64,000 bases of DNA, taken from assembly GCF_900105865.1 (NCBI RefSeq), contig NZ_LT629804.1, positions 1,798,001 through 1,862,000 on the forward strand, written 5' to 3'. Numbering within the stretch: position 1 is the stretch's first letter; every line of letters starts with the position of its first letter. The position numbers and the translations under genes are program-made. The notes below the pieces were generated by a model. The model was not told the origin of the DNA, did no database searches, and worked only from the letters and a program-made list of their open reading frames with translations. Positions 54,138 to 61,786 of the stretch are shown in pieces. The stretch comes from Arcanobacterium phocae. GTDB taxonomy: Bacteria > Actinomycetota > Actinomycetes > Actinomycetales > Actinomycetaceae.

Positions 54138-55232
54138 TTAGGATAGTAGCGAATCGACGAAGTTTTCTGGATCGAACGGAGCGAAATCATCCGCGCCCTC
54201 GCCCAGACCAACAAACTTCACTGGGACGCCAAGCGCACGCTGGACTGAAATAACGATTCCACCTTTTGCAGTACCGTCAAGCTTGGACAAGACGATACCA
54301 GTAATTCCGGCAGCTTGAGCAAAGACTTCGGCCTGGCGCATGCCATTTTGACCAGTAGTTGCGTCTAGGACGAGGAGGACTTCGCCAGTAGGCACAGTTT
54401 TTTCCATAACACGCTTGATTTTACCGAGCTCATCCATAAGCCCTGCTTTATTTTGGAGACGCCCAGCAGTATCAACGATGACGACGTCGACGTCGGTATC
54501 GGCTCCCTGCTTAACCGCATCAAATGCTACCGAGGCTGGATCTGCGCCTTCACGATCGGAGCGAACTACCTCTACCCCAACGCGTTCGCCCCAAGTGCAG
54601 AGCTGATCGGCTGCGGCCGCACGGAATGTATCTGCTGCTCCTAAAAGCACAGTGTGCTCTTGGGCAACAAGAAGACGAGCGAGTTTACCAGTGGTTGTAG
54701 TTTTACCAGTGCCATTAACACCAACCATCAAAATGGTAGCTGGTTTGTTCGTTAGTGCGAGCGAACGATCCATCTCCACATTGACGGCCTTCAATAATTC
54801 GTCACGCAATAGTTGCCGGGTATCGGCCTCCGGGCCAGTAACTTTCACTGCGGTACGCAAGTTATCGAGAATCTCAGTGGTGGCATCTAAGCCAACATCA
54901 GCCATCAACAAGGTTTCTTCTAGTTCTTCCCAATCTGCTGGCGATAGGTCACCACGAGAAAGGATTCCAAGCAATGCCTGGCCGAGCCCACCCGAATGTG
55001 CCAAACGTGCCCGTAAGCGTTGCATACGCGACGGCACTGATTCTGGGACTTCCTGCGCCGGTGAGCTGGTATCCGGAGTTGGTGCTACCTCTTCTTCGAC
55101 AGGAAGTAACGGTGTTTGTTGGGCAGGCGGAAGCTGATCAGACTGGCGTGTTTTGATGAACGCGACCACCCCACCAAGCGCAACAAAAGCTAGTAGGGAA
55201 ACAATAATGACAAGATAAGTTAAAGAAGACAC
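54138..55232 (-). CDS. ftsY: SRP receptor FtsY, with N-terminal membrane segment
   Basis: FtsY docks SRP at the membrane. A membrane segment ('LTYLVIIVSLLAFVALGGVVAFI') at the N-terminus anchors it directly, a feature of actinobacterial FtsY. A Pro/Glu-rich linker leads to the NG domain: 'GVNGTGKTTTTGKLARLL', 'VIVDTAGRLQNKAGLMDELGKI', 'LVLDATTGQNG' and 'LSKLDGTAKGGIV'. It has 364 residues. It starts with GTG and lies 42 bp before ffh. Confidence 0.97.
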   Translation of the reverse strand: MSSLTYLVIIVSLLAFVALGGVVAFIKTRQSDQLPPAQQTPLLPVEEEVAPTPDTSSPAQEVPESVPSRMQRLRARLAHSGGLGQALLGILSRGDLSPADWEELEETLLMADVGLDATTEILDNLRTAVKVTGPEADTRQLLRDELLKAVNVEMDRSLALTNKPATILMVGVNGTGKTTTTGKLARLLVAQEHTVLLGAADTFRAAAADQLCTWGERVGVEVVRSDREGADPASVAFDAVKQGADTDVDVVIVDTAGRLQNKAGLMDELGKIKRVMEKTVPTGEVLLVLDATTGQNGMRQAEVFAQAAGITGIVLSKLDGTAKGGIVISVQRALGVPVKFVGLGEGADDFAPFDPENFVDSLLS

Positions 55233-55269
55233 ATGCTAATCTTCCCGCACAATGGAAGAAAAATAAACT

Positions 55270-55611
55270 TTAGGCGGCGTGATTTTCCTTCTTTAACATA
55301 TCTGCTACCTTTTTAACCCTTTCCACACCAGGGTTTGATGCCAATTCACTCACCGCAGCATTGAGCTCTTCCGGTGTCAAATACGCGTCACCTTCATACG
55401 GCGCAAACGTGGAAAACACATCATTGATAGAGACGTCATGATGCTCGATGGCAAACTGTTCAGTATCGAGCCGGTCTGCTCGCATCGCTTTAACAGCATC
55501 AACATAGTATCCAACGAAGCCCTTTTCAGGACGACGCCACGAAGCTATCAGCCAGATAACACCGATAGCAAATACAGACATTACACACACAACAATCAAC
55601 GGTAACCACAC
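55270..55611 (-). CDS. Small single-pass membrane protein between smc and ftsY
   Basis: A 113-residue protein with one N-terminal membrane segment ('LPLIVVCVMSVFAIGVIWLIAS') and a soluble acidic part ('APYEGDAYLTPEELNAAVSEL'). The function is unknown. It lies 37 bp before ftsY and 57 bp after smc, so it is likely in the same operon; the same layout of a short membrane segment plus charged domain as in FtsY is suggestive only. Confidence 0.65.
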   Translation of the reverse strand: MWLPLIVVCVMSVFAIGVIWLIASWRRPEKGFVGYYVDAVKAMRADRLDTEQFAIEHHDVSINDVFSTFAPYEGDAYLTPEELNAAVSELASNPGVERVKKVADMLKKENHAA

Positions 55612-55668
55612 ACTCTTAGTGTGCCTTCACCAAGTTAGGAATGGATACAGGGCACGCTATTTCGTCAG

Positions 55669-58600
55669 TCACATTTGGGTAACATCTTTGAGGCGTTGTG
55701 AGATCACCGTGGTAACTCCGCCTTCGCGCATCGCCACGCCATAGAGTGCGTCGGCAATTTCCATTGTGCGCTTGTGGTGGGTGATGACTAAGAGCTGCGA
55801 ATTTTCTTGAAGTTCGACGAAAATATCTAGGAGCCGGGAAAGATTGACATCATCTAAAGCTGCTTCTACTTCGTCCATCACATAGAACGGTGATGGACGG
55901 GCCATGAAAATCGCAACCAAAAAAGCAAGAGCGGTCAAGGAGCGCTCGCCACCGGAGAGTAACGAAAGCCGTTTCACCCGTTTACCCGGCGGACGAGCTT
56001 CAATATCAATTCCGGTCGTAAGGATCGAATCTGGATCCGTCAGCACCAATCTGCCTTCTCCACCAGGAAACAACCGCGGGAAAATACGTTCAAATGCGCG
56101 GGCTACATCTTGATATGCCCCACTCATCACTTCGTGAACGCGTGAGTCAATATCGCTCACTATCTGTAGCAGATCGGCACGCGACTGACGCAAATCAGCC
56201 AATTGTTCCGATAGGTAACTGTGCCGTTCTTCCAGTGCGGCATGTTCTTCCAGAGCCAACGGATTAATTTTTCCGAGTTTGGCGAGATCGCGTTCCGCGC
56301 GAGCTAAGCGTTTTTCTTGTTCGCCGCGAACATACGGGTATGAACGCGGGTGGCCGTCGTCGTCTTGCGATTCCGGATCGACAATGAGCTGATGTGGTCC
56401 AAACTCATCGATTAACGTGGCCGCTTCCATACCCAGATCATCGATGGCACGCTGAGCTAACTGTTTATACGTCAGTTGCAGTTCGGCCAGAGCCAGTTCA
56501 TGCTGGTGCCGGCTATCGTCAAATTGTCGTTCCTGCACCAAAGCTTCATCAAGCGTCTGGCGCGCCTGGGCTATGCCAGCTTCTCGTACCGAATGTGCTT
56601 CGTTCAGTTCTTCGCGTTCCTGATTAATCTCAGTTTCCAAACGCTGTGCCTCGCGTGCTGCCCGATCAGCATACTCATATACCTTCTCAGCAATCTGTGC
56701 AGCCTGGGCGCGTCGTTGCGCGGCGCGTCCTTCTTGCGCGATCCGCGCTTCGACAGATTGCGCAGTGTTTTCTAAGGTGTCAGCTCGTCCAGCAACCGCA
56801 CGCAACCGTTCCTCGCGAGTACGCAACGACAGCCGGGCCTCGGTTTCTTGAGTACGCGCTTGTATGGTTGCCTGATGCGCAGACTCACGCTGCGACTGCA
56901 GCTGGGCTAATTTAGCTGTTTGCTCCGCTGGGTCATCGCTGGTAGCCGCATTTCTTGATTCGAGTTCGGCGCATTTGGCAGTATGCGCCGCAAGATCAGC
57001 ATCAATACGTTGTATTCGCTGTTCATTTCGTTCGGTTTCCGCCTGCGCTGTGGAAAGGGATTGCCGTAACACTCCCAATTGAGCGCTAATCGCCGCCACC
57101 TGAGAATCACGGCTGGTGAGTTGAGTTGCTAGAAGATCATAGTTTTCTTGTGCCTCGTTACGTGCAGAAATAGCTTTATCGATATCGCGTTGGGCTTCTT
57201 GTTCTACTTTGTGGGCACGTTCTGCTTGTTGTACCGCATCATCATAGAGAGCTTGTCTAGCCAAGATCGCATTATGTTCTACTTCCCCACCGCGAGCCGT
57301 AGTTAACGTGACGACGTCGCCCGCTAACGTTGCGACTCGCTGAGCACCAGCGTTCATGAGTTTACGGGCAATGCGCAGATCCGTGGCAAGCACAGTATCA
57401 GCGAGGTAATAACGTAAGGCGCGTGCTACGTCGTCGTCCCCATGAATCACTGACGATGCCGAACGCGCCTCGTGCTCTGATACGCCGGCAGCCTCAATAA
57501 CTGTCTGTGTTTGATCGCCACAATCATGGCTGGTGCTGATAAGGAAATCTACGTGTCCGGCATTTGCTTGGCGAGCGGCTTGTAAGGCGTCAATCGCGAG
57601 ATCGACGTCGGTCACAACTGCTCCATCTGCAACACCAAGCATCGCGGCTTCGATTCCAGCTTCCCAGCCAGCATCGATTCGGATGGCATCACGCACGAGC
57701 CCATTGATCCCAATTCGGTGGATGTCCAACGCCCAAGCGGTAGCATTTTCTGGCGCAAGTGACAGTTTCAGTGTTTCGGCTTTAGTCTGCCAGGCAACGC
57801 TCTGTCCTTGTGCCTGGGTCAGTGTTTTGCGAGCGCGCTCCACCCGTTCACTGGCAGCAGCAAGGTCTTTCGCGGCTTCCTCATGTTCAATGGCGAGGGT
57901 GTCATCACCGTCGGTATGGGCAACAATATCTTGTTCCAGCCGGGCAACCTGATCGGCAGCATCGCGGGCGCGAATCTGTGCATCGTTCCCAGCACTGGCT
58001 ACACGTTCGCGTTCTGCCGTCAACGCTTCGAGCCGCGACTTCACGGCAGTAATTTTGCCAGCTAACCGTGCTGCGGCTTCTCGCTGGTCAGCCAAGGCAC
58101 GATTGACCAACGCCAGCTCAGCATCTATGCTTCGTTCGGTTCGCTCACAGTCTTCCCGTTGGGTGATTACCGCGTTGAGGGTATCGTGCGCTTGCTGGAC
58201 CAGCATGGTTAGTTCGTCTTCTTCTTGCCGTGCAACCTGTGCTCGCCCACGAATAGATTCAGGAGATTCACCCCGGTGGATATCGGGCGTTGCCGAGAGC
58301 AAGGACCGGTGACGTTCTCCCGCCAGCGCACGCAACGACGCGAAGCGTTCCGCCAGCGCTGTGACACGTTGCCAGGTATCGGTGAGTTCGGCAAGCCTCG
58401 GGCTAGCTTGGGCGCGTTCGTTTTCCAGCCGTTCGAGTTCGTCGCGGGCGGTACGTACCGTATGCTCGATTGCTACTCGCTGTTGCGCAAGCGTCTGTTT
58501 ATTGGTGGTTTGGCTGGCGAGCCGTGCCTGAGCTTGGGCTAGATCATCAGCTAGGAGCCGGGCGCGAGCATCGAAAACATGCTGTTGAATTGCTTGTGCA

Positions 58601-59241
58601 CGGCGCGCGGTTGACGCTTGGCGAGCCAACGGGCCGAGTTGGCGGCGCAGTTCTGCCGTGAGGTCTTCGATTCGGGTGAGATTGGCTTGCATCGCATCAA
58701 GTTTGTGCAACGCTTTTTCTTTACGACGACGATGCTTGAGTACGCCAGCAGCCTCTTCAATAAATGACCGGCGGTCTTCAGGAGTAGCGGTTAAAACTTG
58801 GTCAAGTTTTCCTTGCCCGATAATGACGTGCATCTGTCTGCCCATACCGGTGTCAGAGAGGAGTTCTTGAATATCGAGCAACCGGCATGGACTGCCGTTG
58901 ATAGCATATTCAGAACCGCCCGCGCGAAATAGGGTCCGCGAAATTGTTACTTCCGAATAGTCAATGGGCAATGCGCCATCACTATTGTCAATCGTCAGCG
59001 AAACTTCGGCTCGACCCAAGGCAGGACGTGATGCGGTTCCGGCAAAAATAACATCAGTCATATTGCCGCCGCGCAAATTTTTTGCGCCTTGTTCGCCCAT
59101 CACCCATGCCAGGGCATCAACAACGTTCGACTTGCCCGATCCGTTCGGACCGACAACACAGTTAATCCCTGGTTCAAAATGGAGCGTGGTTGCCGAAGCA
59201 AACGACTTAAAACCACGCAATGTGAGTGTTTTTAAGTGCAC
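55669..59241 (-). CDS. smc: Chromosome segregation protein SMC
   Basis: SMC organises and segregates the chromosome as an ATP-driven clamp. The 1190 residues show Walker A 'VVGPNGSGKSNVVDALAWVMGEQ' (about 32-54), long coiled coils, a hinge at about 500-650 ('HRIGINGLVRDAI...'), and at the C-terminus the ABC signature 'LLSGGERSLTALAFLVAIF' and Walker B 'FYVMDEVEAALDDVN'. It starts with GTG. smc-ftsY-ffh is a common Gram-positive cluster. Confidence 0.97.
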   Translation of the reverse strand: MHLKTLTLRGFKSFASATTLHFEPGINCVVGPNGSGKSNVVDALAWVMGEQGAKNLRGGNMTDVIFAGTASRPALGRAEVSLTIDNSDGALPIDYSEVTISRTLFRAGGSEYAINGSPCRLLDIQELLSDTGMGRQMHVIIGQGKLDQVLTATPEDRRSFIEEAAGVLKHRRRKEKALHKLDAMQANLTRIEDLTAELRRQLGPLARQASTARRAQAIQQHVFDARARLLADDLAQAQARLASQTTNKQTLAQQRVAIEHTVRTARDELERLENERAQASPRLAELTDTWQRVTALAERFASLRALAGERHRSLLSATPDIHRGESPESIRGRAQVARQEEDELTMLVQQAHDTLNAVITQREDCERTERSIDAELALVNRALADQREAAARLAGKITAVKSRLEALTAERERVASAGNDAQIRARDAADQVARLEQDIVAHTDGDDTLAIEHEEAAKDLAAASERVERARKTLTQAQGQSVAWQTKAETLKLSLAPENATAWALDIHRIGINGLVRDAIRIDAGWEAGIEAAMLGVADGAVVTDVDLAIDALQAARQANAGHVDFLISTSHDCGDQTQTVIEAAGVSEHEARSASSVIHGDDDVARALRYYLADTVLATDLRIARKLMNAGAQRVATLAGDVVTLTTARGGEVEHNAILARQALYDDAVQQAERAHKVEQEAQRDIDKAISARNEAQENYDLLATQLTSRDSQVAAISAQLGVLRQSLSTAQAETERNEQRIQRIDADLAAHTAKCAELESRNAATSDDPAEQTAKLAQLQSQRESAHQATIQARTQETEARLSLRTREERLRAVAGRADTLENTAQSVEARIAQEGRAAQRRAQAAQIAEKVYEYADRAAREAQRLETEINQEREELNEAHSVREAGIAQARQTLDEALVQERQFDDSRHQHELALAELQLTYKQLAQRAIDDLGMEAATLIDEFGPHQLIVDPESQDDDGHPRSYPYVRGEQEKRLARAERDLAKLGKINPLALEEHAALEERHSYLSEQLADLRQSRADLLQIVSDIDSRVHEVMSGAYQDVARAFERIFPRLFPGGEGRLVLTDPDSILTTGIDIEARPPGKRVKRLSLLSGGERSLTALAFLVAIFMARPSPFYVMDEVEAALDDVNLSRLLDIFVELQENSQLLVITHHKRTMEIADALYGVAMREGGVTTVISQRLKDVTQM

Positions 59242-59245
59242 GTTA

Positions 59246-59854
59246 TTAGCTTACACATTCCCGTAATGCTTGGAGAATGAGCTGTGTGGAAGCGGCTCCT
59301 GGGTCAAGATGTCCAATGGTGCGCTCACCGAGGTATGAGGCACGTCCCTTGGTGGCAACCATCGGTATCGTATTTTGCGCCGCGGTGTGCGCGGTCTCGG
59401 TCATGAGCTGTGCTGAAGCCACTAAGTCAGCGCCTTCATCAACGGCAGTGTTGACGGCATCGGATACCGGTAGCCAGACATCGAGCATTGTTTTTTCGTG
59501 TGCCTGCGCATGCCCACGTCCTTGAATAGCGGCAACTGCCCGGTCTAGCATCGCGGCTAGTGTTGCTGGCGTGAGTTCGTCATTGGCAACATCAGCCATC
59601 CGAATAAAAGCTGACCCGTATAGTGGTCCGGCAGCTCCACCGACATTGGAAATCAACGTCATCCCAATACCACGCAAAACATCCTCTGCGTGAGGATCTG
59701 CATGAGCATCTAAATATTCGGCAACGGCACAAAAGCCCCGATCCAAATTCTCGCCATGATCAGCATCGCCAATCTGACGGTCGAGTTCAATCAGGGTTTC
59801 GCGGTTGTCTTTAACAAGGTCAGCTATTCGGTATCCCCATTGCCGCGCCCACAT
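59246..59854 (-). CDS. dhaL: DhaL-like dihydroxyacetone kinase subunit (ADP-binding)
   Basis: A 202-residue protein of the DhaL fold. The Mg/ADP-binding motif is 'QIGDADHGENLDRGF', followed by 'GMTLISNVGGAAGPLYGSAFIRM' and 'KGRASYLGERTIGHLDPGAAS', all characteristic. In PTS-type systems DhaL passes phosphate from DhaM to dihydroxyacetone bound on DhaK. Neither dhaK nor dhaM is nearby, so partners are elsewhere or the role differs. The ATG overlaps the ndk stop (TAATG). Confidence 0.9.
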   Translation of the reverse strand: MWARQWGYRIADLVKDNRETLIELDRQIGDADHGENLDRGFCAVAEYLDAHADPHAEDVLRGIGMTLISNVGGAAGPLYGSAFIRMADVANDELTPATLAAMLDRAVAAIQGRGHAQAHEKTMLDVWLPVSDAVNTAVDEGADLVASAQLMTETAHTAAQNTIPMVATKGRASYLGERTIGHLDPGAASTQLILQALRECVS

Positions 59855-60264
59855 TAAAACCACACACTCGTTTCATGTTCGGCAGATTGTACCGAATCAG
59901 ATGAATGGATCAGGTTTTCGATTGAATCTGTTCCGGTATCGCAGGCGAAATCACCACGGATTGTTCCGGGGGCTGCTGTTGTTGGGTCGGTTGCTCCGCT
60001 GAGTGAACGAACGCCTTCGATAACACGATGGCCGCTGACAAGGGCCGCGATGATCGGACCGGATGTCATGTACTCAACGATGCCTGGGTAGAACGGCTTG
60101 TCAACAAGTTCACGATAGTGCGCTGCTAGCTGCTGTTCAGTAGCAGTAAGCATACGCACATCTTCGATTGTGTAACCCTTAGCTTCGATACGAGCCAAGA
60201 TTTGTCCGACGAGGCCACGGCGTACGCCGTCGGGCTTAACTAAAATGAGAGTTGTTTGTTTCAT
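59854..60264 (-). CDS. ndk: Nucleoside diphosphate kinase
   Basis: Ndk equilibrates nucleoside di- and triphosphates through a phospho-His. The 136 residues start 'KQTTLILVKPDGVRRGLVGQILARIEAKGY', with active His120 in 'NLIHSSDSVQSAEHE' (most homologues read IHGSDS, so Gly is Ser here). It lies 4 bp after folC and overlaps dhaL. Confidence 0.95.
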   Translation of the reverse strand: MKQTTLILVKPDGVRRGLVGQILARIEAKGYTIEDVRMLTATEQQLAAHYRELVDKPFYPGIVEYMTSGPIIAALVSGHRVIEGVRSLSGATDPTTAAPGTIRGDFACDTGTDSIENLIHSSDSVQSAEHETSVWF

Positions 60265-60268
60265 GATG

Positions 60269-61786
60269 CTAGTCTAACTCGATATCAACTGGTCCGGCAC
60301 CGAGAAGCGCACGCGCTTGTCCACCGAGCATGATTGAACCGAGAACAGTCACTGAGGCTGGCGCTATCGCGTCTGGGTCAACGGTTTCGGCAATGTCCGC
60401 GGCGGTGGCGATAGCATCAAGCAGTTCGCCTACCACTCGTACTCGATCTTCACCAAAAATATCGGTGGCAATCTCAGTCAAATCATCAATATCCATGGCT
60501 CGGTCGCCAGCCATTTCAGTCACCACAATAGTATGGAATACTGGCTCCAGCTCAGTAAGAATGCCTTCGACGTCTTTATCAGCCATTGCGCTAAAGACGG
60601 CAACTCGTGGCCCGGGGAAGTATTCTTCGAGCCCTTCTCGGGTGACTTTGGCACCAGCCGGATTGTGTGCGGCATCCACAATAATCAGTGGTGACGACTT
60701 AACTACTTCGAGTCGACCAGGCGAGCTTGTTGACATTAACGCGTGTTCAACAATGTCTCCAGGAATAGCAGAGCCCCCAAAAAATGCCTCCACCGCAGTT
60801 AATGCAGCCGCCGCGTTTTGAGCCTGATAGGCACCTAGCATGGCGAGTGGAATATCTTCGTAAACAGCTGCCGGGGTACGCAACGATATCAGTTGGCCAC
60901 CGACGGCAGCTTCATGACTAATTACCTCGAAATTGTCGATCAGGGTTGCGTGTACTCGATGGGCGTGCTCGTATGCCATCGCACGTACTTCTGGATCTTG
61001 CGGGGCCAAAATCATGATAGTTCCGGGCTTGACGATCCCGAGCTTTTCGAATGCGATATCCGTGAGGTCATGCCCTAACCATTTTTCATGGTCATGTGCA
61101 ATCGGCATGATCATCGCAACGTCAGCATCGATCACATTGGTGGCATCCCAACGTCCACCCATTCCAACTTCGACGACGGCGACGTCCACGGGTGCCATTG
61201 CAAACGCAGAATATGCCATCACAGTAAAGACTTCGAAGAAGGACATTCGCGGCCCATCTTGAGCCAACGATTCCGCATCCACCATCTCGATAAACGGGGC
61301 TACGTCTTCCCATGTTTGGACGAAATCAGTGGCGCTAATCGCCATTCCATCGATAGATATCCGTTCCCGTACAGAGTTCAAGTGTGGCGAGGTAAACCGC
61401 CCGGTACGTAAGCCGCGCTCACGCAATAAGGCTTCCACCATACGCGCAGTTGAGGTTTTCCCGTTCGTTCCGGTGATGTGAATAACCCGGAACGAATGTT
61501 GTGGATTCCCCATCAGGTCTAATGCACGCCGAACTCGATCAAGCGAAGGTTGGACCTTATGCTCGGGTGCTCGGGCCACAATGGACAGATAGATTTCTCT
61601 TACCCGTTCTTGGATTTCGGCATCTTCTACCCATTGGGCAGTTTCGCGTTCGTCCTCATCTTTAATATCGGAAACGACGCTTGGATCCGGCCCCGCAAAC
61701 AATGGGGAGGCAAACAAGGCAGCTAATGCTTCGCCCGTTTCGTCAATCTCGTCCGGCGTCGGAGCCGAATCCATAGCGTCATTCAT
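60269..61786 (-). CDS. folC: Folylpolyglutamate synthase / dihydrofolate synthase
   Basis: FolC adds glutamates to folates. It has an N-terminal acidic extension of about 90 residues, then 'VIHITGTNGKTSTARMVEALL' (P-loop), 'TSPHLNSVRERISIDG', 'VEVGMGGRWDATNVI', 'IAHDHEKWLGHDLTDIAFEKLGIVK' and 'VVDAAHNPAGAKV'-type 'IIVDAAHNPAGAKVT'. It has 505 residues. It lies directly downstream of ileS with no gap, as in relatives with ileS-folC-ndk. Confidence 0.95.
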   Translation of the reverse strand: MNDAMDSAPTPDEIDETGEALAALFASPLFAGPDPSVVSDIKDEDERETAQWVEDAEIQERVREIYLSIVARAPEHKVQPSLDRVRRALDLMGNPQHSFRVIHITGTNGKTSTARMVEALLRERGLRTGRFTSPHLNSVRERISIDGMAISATDFVQTWEDVAPFIEMVDAESLAQDGPRMSFFEVFTVMAYSAFAMAPVDVAVVEVGMGGRWDATNVIDADVAMIMPIAHDHEKWLGHDLTDIAFEKLGIVKPGTIMILAPQDPEVRAMAYEHAHRVHATLIDNFEVISHEAAVGGQLISLRTPAAVYEDIPLAMLGAYQAQNAAAALTAVEAFFGGSAIPGDIVEHALMSTSSPGRLEVVKSSPLIIVDAAHNPAGAKVTREGLEEYFPGPRVAVFSAMADKDVEGILTELEPVFHTIVVTEMAGDRAMDIDDLTEIATDIFGEDRVRVVGELLDAIATAADIAETVDPDAIAPASVTVLGSIMLGGQARALLGAGPVDIELD

